A stretch of 9,885 nucleotides of DNA from Oscillospiraceae bacterium (GCA_020025615.1 JAHHRT010000054.1:1-9885); one strand, 5' to 3'. Counted from the stretch's first letter, positions 1 to 6,960 are shown. A program made the numbers and translations. The notes: generated from the sequence alone by a model not told the origin.

Positions 1-88
1 CAACTTCGAAGCCCTCAGCACCGAACATCTGACGGAAAGCCAGACGGCCGATACGGCCAAAACCATTAATAGCAACTTTAACAGACAT
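1..88 (-). CDS. gap: Glyceraldehyde-3-phosphate dehydrogenase, N-terminal fragment (runs off window)
   Basis: The minus strand reads MSVKVAINGFGRIGRLAFRQ and continues for 29 codons before leaving the window. This is the start of the NAD-binding Rossmann fold of type I GAPDH; the INGFGRIGR segment holds the dinucleotide-binding glycine motif and is nearly diagnostic. The enzyme oxidises glyceraldehyde-3-phosphate to 1,3-bisphosphoglycerate in cytoplasmic glycolysis. The start is well fixed: GGAGG (plus coordinates 97-101) sits 8 bases before the ATG. A near-consensus promoter lies about 85 bases upstream, as expected for a highly expressed glycolytic gene. The catalytic cysteine and the rest of the protein are outside the window, so whether the gene is intact, and whether it is the NAD or NADP type, cannot be judged. 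Confidence 0.95.
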   Translation of the reverse strand, partial: MSVKVAINGFGRIGRLAFRQMFGAEGFEV

Positions 89-110
89 GGGAATTTCCTC
101 CATTTCAAAT

Positions 111-127
111 TACTGCAACTCGCAGTA
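111..127 (-). promoter_or_regulatory. Small hairpin in the gap leader
   Basis: A perfect inverted repeat TACTGC-N5-GCAGTA lies in the presumed 5' untranslated leader of gap, ending about 10 bases before the Shine-Dalgarno. In RNA it could form a 6-bp stem with a 5-nt loop. It could be an mRNA-stabilising or translation-tuning hairpin, or a DNA operator. The sequence shows only the symmetry; function is inference. Confidence 0.35.
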
Positions 128-158
128 TATTAGACTTCGAGCGTACAGGTTTGCTATA

Positions 159-168
159 ACCGTACGGT
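159..168. promoter_or_regulatory. 10-bp palindrome at the predicted gap transcription start
   Basis: ACCGTACGGT is a perfect 10-bp palindrome beginning 3 bases downstream of the TATAAT box and spanning the expected +1 (about position 165). A repressor bound here would block initiation, so it is a candidate operator. A related unit with GTAC in a similar setting occurs at 142-149 (CGTACAGG). No known regulator motif is matched, and a 10-bp palindrome can arise by chance. Confidence 0.3.
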
Positions 169-171
169 CTC

Positions 172-200
172 ATTATACAATAAGACTTCCAGCTTGTAAA
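172..200 (-). promoter_or_regulatory. Strong housekeeping-sigma promoter of gap
   Basis: On the minus strand TTTACA (195-200; 5 of 6 matches to TTGACA) is followed after exactly 17 bases by a perfect TATAAT (172-177). The predicted start is near 165, giving a leader of about 77 nt before the gap ATG. No terminator is seen between the DUF3048 stop at 258 and this promoter, so read-through from the upstream lipoprotein gene may add to gap transcription. Confidence 0.8.
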
Positions 201-257
201 CCAGAATTTAGGCCAAAAGCCGAAAGAAATTGTAAAAATTTTTAGAATAATCGCCAA

Positions 258-1502
258 TTAACCCCCTGCATCCTCAGAAAGCAGGGTATCATCAGCCATT
301 TCCGCCTCCATAATGGTGGCATCGGTTCCTTCCTCTGCAATGGCTTCTGCCGCATCCTCTTCCGCCACGGTCTCGTCTGCAAGCACCTGGGCAGGCTCTG
401 CGTCCTCCCATTCCACCGTGGAGTCAGTGGGAATCAGGGCAATGTAGCTGCTGCCGATACCCTGCTCCAGAGGCGTGCCGTCCATACGGGTGAAGGTGAA
501 GGGGGAATTGTTATCTGCACGGTGCCACTGAATGGGAATGATCTTTCCGTCGCAGGCAAAGTAGCCCTCGCCGTCGCCCACAGTCTCGGGGACGTGATAG
601 ATCCGCTCCTCGGTGTGGTAGGTACAGGTCAGGGCGAAGACGTTCTTGTAAAGCTCAGGGGCATTGTCATAGTAGCCGTCCACCATATCCACATCGTACT
701 GGGTCATGGTATAGGCTCCGCGCTCGGGATGATAGGTCATGATGGTGGGCTTGGAGCGGTTGGAGAGCTTAAAGGTGATGGTCACAATCCCTGCATCCTC
801 ACCGTCCGCAGGTGCGGCGTGCTCGGTAAAGTGGAGGCCGTAGTCCTTGTCGGGCTCCTGGGTCACCCGGAAGCCTTCGTTCTTGGCGTACTCCAGCAGG
901 TCTGCGCCCCGGACAAACAGGCAGTGCTCATAGTTGTAGCCGTTGTGCATACGGTCCTTGTCCCGGTAGTAGAAGTCAGCACCCCACTGCTCGGAGACAA
1001 TGCCGTCTACGCCGGACTTCTTGAGGTCGCCCAAAACGTATTGGCTGCCGCCGGCATACAGGGCAATGGCATCATAGCCCAGGGCCAGATCGCTGAACTG
1101 AACACGCATACTCCGGCTGCCGCCTACAGACTCGATGCTGCCGATATCGGTGAACATGGCAAAGCGGCGGGTGGTCAGACCGTTGGCAAAGGCCTCAAAC
1201 ACCAGGTCTGCCTTGGAGACACCGTAATGGGGCAGGGACTCCTTGGTATTGCCGATGGAGAAGCCGAAGACACGGTCCGTCATAGGCCCGTCCAGCTCTC
1301 TGCCGGTAAGGGGATGGATAAATTCAGGAGCCGGTTCCGTGGTGGGTTCGGTGGTGGGCTCTGTAGTAGGTTCGGTAGTGGGTTCGGTGGTCGGTGCAGC
1401 AGTCAACGCAGGCTGGGTGGGTTCTGCCATAGGCGCTCCCTGCCGTCCGCATCCTGCAAGCAGTGCGGAAAAAATCAACATTCCAGCAATGATCTTCTTC
1501 AT
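258..1502 (-). CDS. DUF3048 (YerB-like) lipoprotein
   Basis: A 414-residue protein with a lipoprotein signal peptide: MKK, a hydrophobic stretch and the lipobox LLAGC with the lipidated Cys at residue 18. A low-complexity linker of five TTEP repeats follows (about 37-57). The DUF3048 N-terminal domain spans about 62-200, recognised from HPLTGREL, the SKADLVFEA segment, the IGSIESVGGSR segment, LALGYDAIALYAGG and the YRDKDRMHNGYN segment. The C-terminal domain runs to about 360, with TYHPERGAY, GDGEGYFACDGK, IQWHR and GSSYIALIPTD. Family members such as Bacillus YerB are membrane-anchored surface lipoproteins whose biochemical role is not settled. The last 50 or so residues form an Asp/Glu/Ala-rich tail that is extra to the domain. 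AAAGGAA (1511-1517) precedes the ATG. It stands alone between a terminator and gap, with its own probable promoter. Confidence 0.88.
   Translation of the reverse strand: MKKIIAGMLIFSALLAGCGRQGAPMAEPTQPALTAAPTTEPTTEPTTEPTTEPTTEPAPEFIHPLTGRELDGPMTDRVFGFSIGNTKESLPHYGVSKADLVFEAFANGLTTRRFAMFTDIGSIESVGGSRSMRVQFSDLALGYDAIALYAGGSQYVLGDLKKSGVDGIVSEQWGADFYYRDKDRMHNGYNYEHCLFVRGADLLEYAKNEGFRVTQEPDKDYGLHFTEHAAPADGEDAGIVTITFKLSNRSKPTIMTYHPERGAYTMTQYDVDMVDGYYDNAPELYKNVFALTCTYHTEERIYHVPETVGDGEGYFACDGKIIPIQWHRADNNSPFTFTRMDGTPLEQGIGSSYIALIPTDSTVEWEDAEPAQVLADETVAEEDAAEAIAEEGTDATIMEAEMADDTLLSEDAGG
1333..1392 (-). repeat. Five tandem 12-bp units coding a TTEP linker
   Basis: Five degenerate copies of a 12-base unit (plus strand GGTTCGGTGGTG and variants) lie end to end inside the lipoprotein gene and encode (TTEP)n. 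Units differ mainly at third codon positions, so the repeat is maintained at protein level or is an older duplication. It spaces the folded domain away from the membrane. Copy number is likely to vary between strains through slippage (inference). Confidence 0.85.
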
Positions 1503-1556
1503 AAAAAGTATTCCTTTCTCAAAGATTCCTGAATCCGGGATTTACCCGTGGGCTAC

Positions 1557-1565
1557 AGTATACCA
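1557..1565 (-). promoter_or_regulatory. Extended -10 promoter of the DUF3048 gene
   Basis: The minus strand reads TGG-TATACT, an extended -10 element with 5 of 6 matches in the hexamer, at a good distance for a leader of about 48 nt before the ATG at 1502. No convincing -35 hexamer lies 16-18 bases upstream, which fits an extended -10 promoter or one needing an activator. Confidence 0.5.
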
Positions 1566-1596
1566 TAGTTTCTGTAAAAACGAAAGACCGTTCCAG

Positions 1597-1627
1597 GATT
1601 TCTCCCGGGATTTCCTTTTCAGATTTC
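1597..1627 (-). promoter_or_regulatory. Three GAAATC direct repeats upstream of the DUF3048 promoter
   Basis: The hexamer GATTTC (plus strand; GAAATC on the coding strand) occurs at 1597-1602, 1609-1614 and 1622-1627, with starts 12 and 13 bases apart. The array sits about 45-75 bases upstream of the predicted start, where activators usually bind, next to a promoter lacking a good -35. The repeats are visible; the binding role is inference. Confidence 0.3.
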
Positions 1628-1646
1628 CATAAAATGGTATCATTCC

Positions 1647-1684
1647 AAAAAAATCCGAAGAGCATTTCTGCCGCTTCGGATTTT
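1647..1684 (-). terminator. Intrinsic terminator after the secA cluster
   Basis: An 11-bp perfect stem pairs 1650-1660 with 1674-1684 around a 13-nt loop (core ATCCGAAG/CTTCGGAT). In minus-strand RNA the stem runs straight into seven U residues (1647-1653). It starts 6 bases beyond the stop of the solute-binding protein gene. A weaker A/T-symmetrical end on the other side gives only slight plus-strand potential. Confidence 0.9.
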
Positions 1685-1689
1685 CTGAT

Positions 1690-3303
1690 TTATTTGCCGT
1701 AGTCCGTCTTAATCTGAATATCAGACATGGTTCTTCCCAGGGTGTAGAAGAATACGTTGTCCCGGGAGGGGGCCAGGTTATCGAACTCGCCTCGTTTGGC
1801 AAACACCGTCTCATAGCCGAAGAGGATAGGGACAATCCGTGCATCCTCCGCCAGCATCTGGTGCAGGTCGTAGTAATTGCCCCGGTCTGCCAGGGACATC
1901 CGACACATTTCGTACAGCTCGTCGTTGGTCATGCCGCCGTAATGCAGGCTGCCATAGCCCTTAAAGAAGGGGCTCAGGTCCATATTGCGGGACAGCCGGG
2001 TCTTACCCAGGTACATCTCGTAGTTGCCGGCAGCCAGCACATCCTCATATTTGGTGGCAGTGCTTCCGCCGTATTCCAGTGTACCGGTGGGCACACCCAT
2101 ATTCGTGAGGGCCGCTGCAATATCCCGGGCCGTTCTCAGTCTTGCGGAGTCGTCGCAGTTTACCAGCAGACGCAGCTTTTTGACGTTGTGCTTTTCATCC
2201 TTGATGGGTTCAAAGCTGCCCACGTTTCCGATGAATTTCAGGTCATCATACTCGTATTTTTCCGCCAGGCCGCTGCTGTAGTACGGAGAGCCGGGAGAAG
2301 CCGCCAGGGTCGCCGGATAGGCCATGCCCCGGAAGTTATTCTCAATGATGGATTCCCGGTCAATGGCATAGGTGAGGTTTTTGCGCAGATTCATGTTGGC
2401 CCCATCCTTAAAATAGTCGCTGTAAAGCACATTCAGGCCCAGGTACATGAAGTATCCGGCATCGGTGTTCCACAGCTCGTAGTCACACCGATACTCTGCA
2501 TAGGAGTCAGACAGGGGATTTGCCACTGCCAGGCTCACATCGCCGAACTCGAACTGGTCCCGAAGCTCTGTCTGGGAATCCACTTCCACCAGCGCCACCG
2601 TCTCTGCACGAACCGGGATGGGACGCTCACACCACCAATTGGGGTTTCGCACCAGCACAGCCCCATTGGTCCTTTCCACAAAGGTATAGGCGCCGGTTCC
2701 CACAGGGAAGTCGGTCTCCACCTCGTTGGCCTTCAGAATGGGGATATCCATAAGCATACTGAAATCCTGGTAGGCGGTATTCAGCGTGATGCGCACGCCT
2801 TCTTCTCCCAGGGAATCGTCTCGAACCGTCTCCATGGCAATGACCTGAACAAACCGGCCGCCGTAATATTTCGAGGCCTTGGCAGTCTCCAGGCTTGTCA
2901 GTACGTCGTTGGCAGTCACCGGACTGCCATCGGAAAATCTGGCACGGTTGTCGATGTAGTAGGTATAGGCCCGGTTATCCGAGGATACCTGATAGTGGGA
3001 GCAGAGAATGGGGAACGATTCATTGTCACTGCTCACCGCAAAAAGTCCCTGATACATCAGCGAAAACAGCACCCGGTTAGAGATGTTGTTGCCGATCAGA
3101 GGATTCATGGACCGGGAGGGGTCCCAAGCCAGGGTCACTACCTGGGGTTCCCGCTCCGGCTCTAATTTAGCCGGGTCCTCACCCTCCATCAGCAGGGCAT
3201 CGCCTGTGGGGACATAGGCCTCGGGGTCCTCAGACCTGCCGCAGCCGGCGAGGGTCCCCAGCATCAGGGCCGTCACCAAAATAAGACTTGTAAGCTTCTT
3301 CAT
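1690..3303 (-). CDS. Family 5 (OppA/DppA-type) solute-binding lipoprotein
   Basis: A 537-residue lipoprotein: MKKLTSLILV signal, lipobox TLAGC with Cys at residue 21, then a family 5 extracellular solute-binding domain over most of the length. Visible signatures are the SMNPLIGNNISNRVL start of the mature fold, the FSDGSPVTANDVL segment, VGTGAYTF, NPNWW, the MNLRKNLTYAIDRESI segment and a C-terminal FDNLAPSRDN. Such proteins capture peptides, or sometimes nickel, haem or murein peptides, outside the membrane for an ABC importer. The ligand cannot be read from sequence. The start is set by GGGAGG (3311-3316) 7 bases before the ATG and by the signal peptide; the open frame extends 33 codons further but without lipoprotein logic. 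The ATG overlaps the pgeF stop as ATGA, implying translational coupling. No permease or ATPase gene is next to it, so it is an orphan here. Confidence 0.9.
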   Translation of the reverse strand: MKKLTSLILVTALMLGTLAGCGRSEDPEAYVPTGDALLMEGEDPAKLEPEREPQVVTLAWDPSRSMNPLIGNNISNRVLFSLMYQGLFAVSSDNESFPILCSHYQVSSDNRAYTYYIDNRARFSDGSPVTANDVLTSLETAKASKYYGGRFVQVIAMETVRDDSLGEEGVRITLNTAYQDFSMLMDIPILKANEVETDFPVGTGAYTFVERTNGAVLVRNPNWWCERPIPVRAETVALVEVDSQTELRDQFEFGDVSLAVANPLSDSYAEYRCDYELWNTDAGYFMYLGLNVLYSDYFKDGANMNLRKNLTYAIDRESIIENNFRGMAYPATLAASPGSPYYSSGLAEKYEYDDLKFIGNVGSFEPIKDEKHNVKKLRLLVNCDDSARLRTARDIAAALTNMGVPTGTLEYGGSTATKYEDVLAAGNYEMYLGKTRLSRNMDLSPFFKGYGSLHYGGMTNDELYEMCRMSLADRGNYYDLHQMLAEDARIVPILFGYETVFAKRGEFDNLAPSRDNVFFYTLGRTMSDIQIKTDYGK

Positions 3304-4103
3304 TTTGTAACCTCCCTGCAAACAATCACGGCACCCTGAGAGCCCCGGTCGCCCCCGGTGACCCGGTGGGACCAGAACCGATCGCTTTCGCAGACGGTGC
3401 ACGCATCGCTGATTTCAATATGACTGACCCCGGCACGGCGCAGGACCATGGCATTGATCTGCTTGAGGTCCAGGAAGTACTTGCTTCCTGCCCGGCGGAT
3501 ATAGGGCCGCACCGCCTCACCGAAGGCTGCCTCCATGGCCTGGGGCACGTCCGCATTGGTTTCAAAGTGGCACATTCCAATGTTGGGACCGATGGCCGCC
3601 CGGATATCCTGAGGGCGGGAACCGAAGTGCTTGACCATGGCCTCCACGGTTCTGGCGGCAATGGCAGAGGCCGTCCCCCGCCATCCGGCATGGGCCGCGC
3701 CCACAGCCCCGGTCACGGGATCGTGGAAGAGAATGGGGGTGCAGTCCGCCGTGAAAACCACCAGGGCAAGGCCCGGCTGGTTCGTCACCAGGGCATCGCA
3801 GTCGGGAAGGGCCGGCTGAAACAGCCCGGCGCCCCGGTTCTGTTCCCCCACCACCCGAACGATATCCGAATGGACCTGATGGGCAAGCACCAGATTTTCC
3901 CGTTCAAATCCCAGGGCATCCCCCAGGATTTTGTAATTTTCCAGCACATTCCGGGGATCATCGCCCCGGCTGGTGCCGATATTGAGGCTGGAAAGGCTTC
4001 CGGTGCTGACACCGCCCAAACGGGTGGTAAAGCAGTGGGGGACCGAGATCCCCTCTGCCGTCAGATACTGGAGTGTGCCTTGATTCTGTGTGATGATAGA
4101 CAT
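3300..4103 (-). CDS. pgeF: PgeF/YlmD-family protein (DUF152; polyphenol oxidase / purine nucleoside phosphorylase family)
   Basis: A 267-residue cytoplasmic protein, full length for the DUF152 (YfiH/YlmD/LACC1) family. The metal/active-site signature is complete: QVHSDIV (His78), the FTADCTPILF segment (Cys121) and AAHAGWRGT (His138), along with HCFTTRLGGVS near the start and the IGPNIGMCHFE segment. Members were long annotated as multicopper laccases. Later work on the family supports purine nucleoside phosphorolysis and adenosine deamination, and the E. coli member influences peptidoglycan composition. The ATG at 4103 has a modest AAAGG (4114-4118) 10 bases upstream and begins 40 bases after the secA stop. 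An in-frame ATG at 4166 inside secA would add 21 unlike-family residues. Its TGA overlaps the next ATG. Substrate in this organism is not determinable from sequence. Confidence 0.9.
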   Translation of the reverse strand: MSIITQNQGTLQYLTAEGISVPHCFTTRLGGVSTGSLSSLNIGTSRGDDPRNVLENYKILGDALGFERENLVLAHQVHSDIVRVVGEQNRGAGLFQPALPDCDALVTNQPGLALVVFTADCTPILFHDPVTGAVGAAHAGWRGTASAIAARTVEAMVKHFGSRPQDIRAAIGPNIGMCHFETNADVPQAMEAAFGEAVRPYIRRAGSKYFLDLKQINAMVLRRAGVSHIEISDACTVCESDRFWSHRVTGGDRGSQGAVIVCREVTK

Positions 4104-4143
4104 ATGGGTAATACCTTTATGGGGAATTGCTGACTGCGAAGAA

Positions 4144-6903
4144 TCAGCGTTCCAGACCTGCCGCAATATCCTTCTGGCGGCAGCAGTTCTTATATTTCTT
4201 GCCGCTTCCGCAGGGGCAGGGATCGTTGGGGCCGACCTTCTTGCCTTTGGTGCGAATGGGCTCCCGCTTTACCTGGCTCTGCTCGCCGGTGCCGGTCTCC
4301 TTGGCGACCTTGACACGCTTCACTTCCTGCTGGGGACGAATCTGAACCAGGAACATCCGGCGGACGGTCTCGTCCTTAATGGCCTGGATCATGGCCTGGA
4401 ACATCTCATAGCCCTCTTCCTTGTAGGCAACCACCGGATCATGCTGACCGTAGGCCCGCAGACCGATGCCCTGCTTCAGGTCGTCCATGGCATCGATGTT
4501 GTCCATCCAGTATTCGTCCACCACCCGGAGCATGACCACACGCTCCAGCTCCCGCATAATGGGGGCGCCGTAGGCGGCTTCCTTGCTCTCGTAGGTCTTC
4601 ACAGCCAGGTCATACACTGCATCTCCCAGGCCCTGGGCATCGAGACCCAGCAGCTGGTCCTTCTGGTTCTGGAGCGTACCCTTGGCAAAGTAGATGCCCT
4701 CCAGGGCATTGCCCAGGGTGCGCAGGCCCGCTTCGGTGGTCTTTCCGGCATCGTCGCTGAGGGCAGTGCTGACACTCTCCCCAATGAGATCCCGGAGCAT
4801 GGACAGGATGTTCTCCCGCAGGTCCTCGCCGTCCAGCACCTTCTGACGCTGGGCATAGATGACCTCACGCTGGGTATTCATAACATCGTCAAACTCCAGA
4901 ACGCTCTTTCTGGAGCGGAAGTTCCGGCTTTCCACGTTCTTCTGGGCATTTTCCACGGCGTTAGACAGAATCTTTGCGTCGATGGGGGTGTCCTCGTCCA
5001 GGCCCAGGTTGTCCATGATGCTCATGACCTTGTCGGTGGAGAACAGCCGCATCAGGTCGTCCTCCAAACTCAGGTAGAAGCGGCTCTCGCCGGGGTCGCC
5101 CTGACGGCCGGAACGACCGCGGAGCTGGTTATCGATTCGACGGGACTCGTGACGCTCGGTGCCGATGATGTAGAGGCCGCCGGCAGCGCGCACCTTTTCT
5201 GCCTCGTCTGCAATTTCTGCCTTGTACTTCTTCAGCAGCTGCTCATACTGGGCACGAACCGCCAGAATCTGGGGATCGTCGGTCTCAGAGTAAGCGTCAG
5301 CCTCCTGGAGAAGCTCCTCGGGAAGGTCCTGCTTTCTCAGCTCGCTCTTTGCCAGGAACTCGGCGTTGCCGCCCAGCATAATATCGGTACCACGACCTGC
5401 CATGTTGGTGGCGATGGTGACTGCGCCGAACTTACCGGCCTGGGCAACAATCTGTGCCTCCATCTCGTGGAACTTGGCGTTCAGCACGTTGTGGGGGATG
5501 CCCTCTTTCTTCAGGAGCTTGCTGAGGATTTCACTCTTTTCAATGGAAATGGTGCCGACCAGCACAGGCTGGCCCTTGGCGTGGCACTCCTTCACCTGCT
5601 GGATAATGGCCCGGAACTTGCCCATCTCGGTCTTGTAGACCACATCGGAGCGGTCGATTCTTGCCACGGGGCGGTTGGTGGGGATCTCCACCACGTCCAG
5701 CTGGTAGATGGTGGCAAACTCCTCCTGCTCGGTAAGGGCCGTACCGGTCATGCCGGAGAGCTTGTTATAGAGACGGAAGAAGTTCTGGAAGGTGATGGTA
5801 GCCAGGGTCTTGCTCTCCCCGGCGATGACCACGCCTTCCTTGGCCTCGATGGCCTGGTGGAGGCCCTCGTTGTACCGACGACCGTACATGAGACGTCCGG
5901 TGAACTCATCCACGATGATGACCTCGCCGTCCTTCACCACGTAGTCAATATCCCGCTTCATGAGGCCCCGGGCCTTCATGGCCTGGTTGATATGGTGGGA
6001 CAGGGTGGTGTTTTCTGCGTCTGCCAGGTTCTCAATGCCGAAGTAGCGCTCTGCCTTGGCAATACCGCTGGCAGTCAGAGAGACGGTCCGGGACTTTTCA
6101 TCCACGAAGTAATCGCAGTCGTAGTCGTCCTGAACTTCCTTCTCGTCGGTCTTGGCAAAGACCTGCTTGCGAAGACCCGCCACAAAGCGGTCAGCCTGCT
6201 CATAGAGCTGGCTGGAATCCTCGCCTCTGCCGGAGATAATCAGAGGGGTACGGGCTTCATCAATGAGGATGGAGTCCACCTCGTCCACGATGGCGAAGGC
6301 GTGGCCCCGCTGGACCAGCTCGGACTTATAGATTGCCATGTTGTCTCGCAGATAGTCAAAGCCCAGCTCGTTATTGGTGCAGTAGGTGATATCGGCGGCG
6401 TAAGCCTCCCGGCGCTCTGCCGGGGTCATGCCGGGGATCACCAGGCCCACAGTGAGGCCCATGTAGCGGTGGACCTTGCCCATCCACTCAGAGTCACGCT
6501 TTGCCAGGTACTCGTTGACGGTCACCACGTGAACGCCTTCCCCGGTCAGAGCATTTAAGTAGCAGGGCAGTACAGCAACCAGGGTCTTGCCTTCGCCGGT
6601 CTTCATCTCAGCGATTCGGCCCTGGTGCAGCACGATGCCGCCGATGAGCTGGACGGGGTAGGGACGCATCCCCAGGACCCGGTCCGCAGCCTCTCGGATG
6701 GCGGCGAATGCCTCGGGCAGCAGATCGTCCAAGGTCTCCCCATCTGCCAGGCGGCGCTTAAACTCCCCGGTCTTTGCTTTCAGGGCTTCTTCGGACAGGC
6801 CCTTGTATTCTTCTTCCAGTCCCAGAATCCGATCCACGATCGGCTGGATTTTTTTCAGCTCCCGCTGAGAGCGGGTGCCAAACAATTTACTAAACAGTCC
6901 CAT
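4144..6903 (-). CDS. secA: Preprotein translocase ATPase SecA
   Basis: A full-length 919-residue SecA, the cytoplasmic motor that pushes unfolded preproteins through SecYEG. Visible in order: MGLFSKLFG start; Walker A MKTGEGKT (about 100-107); DEVD Walker B (207-210) followed by SILIDEARTP; the preprotein cross-linking region; the VIVDEFTGRLMYGRRY segment; TNMAGRGTDI and QLRGRSGRQGDPG of the second nucleotide-binding fold; the helical scaffold and wing; and a C-terminal SEC-C zinc motif CPCGSGKKYKNCC with Cys896, 898, 907 and 908, which binds SecB or ribosomes and lipids in other species. AAAGGAG (6910-6916) lies 6 bases before the ATG. It leads the secA-pgeF-solute-binding cluster; prfB, a common partner downstream of secA in Firmicutes, is not here. 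No motif is missing, so it is the housekeeping SecA1 type rather than an accessory SecA2. Confidence 0.98.
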   Translation of the reverse strand: MGLFSKLFGTRSQRELKKIQPIVDRILGLEEEYKGLSEEALKAKTGEFKRRLADGETLDDLLPEAFAAIREAADRVLGMRPYPVQLIGGIVLHQGRIAEMKTGEGKTLVAVLPCYLNALTGEGVHVVTVNEYLAKRDSEWMGKVHRYMGLTVGLVIPGMTPAERREAYAADITYCTNNELGFDYLRDNMAIYKSELVQRGHAFAIVDEVDSILIDEARTPLIISGRGEDSSQLYEQADRFVAGLRKQVFAKTDEKEVQDDYDCDYFVDEKSRTVSLTASGIAKAERYFGIENLADAENTTLSHHINQAMKARGLMKRDIDYVVKDGEVIIVDEFTGRLMYGRRYNEGLHQAIEAKEGVVIAGESKTLATITFQNFFRLYNKLSGMTGTALTEQEEFATIYQLDVVEIPTNRPVARIDRSDVVYKTEMGKFRAIIQQVKECHAKGQPVLVGTISIEKSEILSKLLKKEGIPHNVLNAKFHEMEAQIVAQAGKFGAVTIATNMAGRGTDIMLGGNAEFLAKSELRKQDLPEELLQEADAYSETDDPQILAVRAQYEQLLKKYKAEIADEAEKVRAAGGLYIIGTERHESRRIDNQLRGRSGRQGDPGESRFYLSLEDDLMRLFSTDKVMSIMDNLGLDEDTPIDAKILSNAVENAQKNVESRNFRSRKSVLEFDDVMNTQREVIYAQRQKVLDGEDLRENILSMLRDLIGESVSTALSDDAGKTTEAGLRTLGNALEGIYFAKGTLQNQKDQLLGLDAQGLGDAVYDLAVKTYESKEAAYGAPIMRELERVVMLRVVDEYWMDNIDAMDDLKQGIGLRAYGQHDPVVAYKEEGYEMFQAMIQAIKDETVRRMFLVQIRPQQEVKRVKVAKETGTGEQSQVKREPIRTKGKKVGPNDPCPCGSGKKYKNCCRQKDIAAGLER

Positions 6904-6951
6904 AGAGATCTCCTTTATGATTACATATGGTATTGCAAACCAATTTTACGT

Positions 6952-6960
6952 ATTATACCA
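6952..6960 (-). promoter_or_regulatory. Extended -10 promoter of secA
   Basis: The minus strand reads TGG-TATAAT, a perfect -10 with a TGn extension, placing the start near 6945 and giving a leader of about 42 nt. The expected -35 position is only A/T-rich. The 120-base gap between alaX and secA holds this element, a direct repeat CCCAGG (plus strand 7000-7016 area) and no intrinsic terminator, so read-through from alaX is also possible. Confidence 0.6.

Noticed and set aside
201..257. Possible terminator after the DUF3048 gene
   Set aside because: Only AAAAATTTTT symmetry and a 3-bp GGC/GCC pairing are present; no stable G/C stem followed by a T tract on the minus strand.
522..1532. 336-codon plus-strand open frame opposite the DUF3048 gene
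   Set aside because: In register with the lipoprotein gene and reading the TTEP repeat backwards as Gly/Phe/Arg-rich repeats; no independent evidence.
1861..3165. 434-codon plus-strand open frame opposite the solute-binding protein gene
   Set aside because: In codon register with the real gene, rich in His, Val, Gln and Gly, no ribosome binding site or domain; a shadow of third-position bias.
3304..3402. Extension of the solute-binding protein by 33 codons upstream
   Set aside because: It would bury the lipoprotein signal peptide behind an Arg/Gly/Cys-rich leader that is just pgeF read in another frame; GGGAGG sits at the shorter start.
3300..4103. Annotation of the DUF152 protein as a multicopper laccase
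   Set aside because: The residues present (one Cys, two His) are the YfiH/YlmD/LACC1 pattern and not the four copper-binding motifs of true multicopper oxidases.
4090..6558. 822-codon plus-strand open frame opposite secA and the pgeF start
   Set aside because: It is in exact codon register with secA, so it stays open simply because secA avoids TTA, CTA and TCA codons. Its product is a monotonous Leu/Val/His/Gly-rich string with no recognisable domain, and SecA is unambiguous on the other strand.
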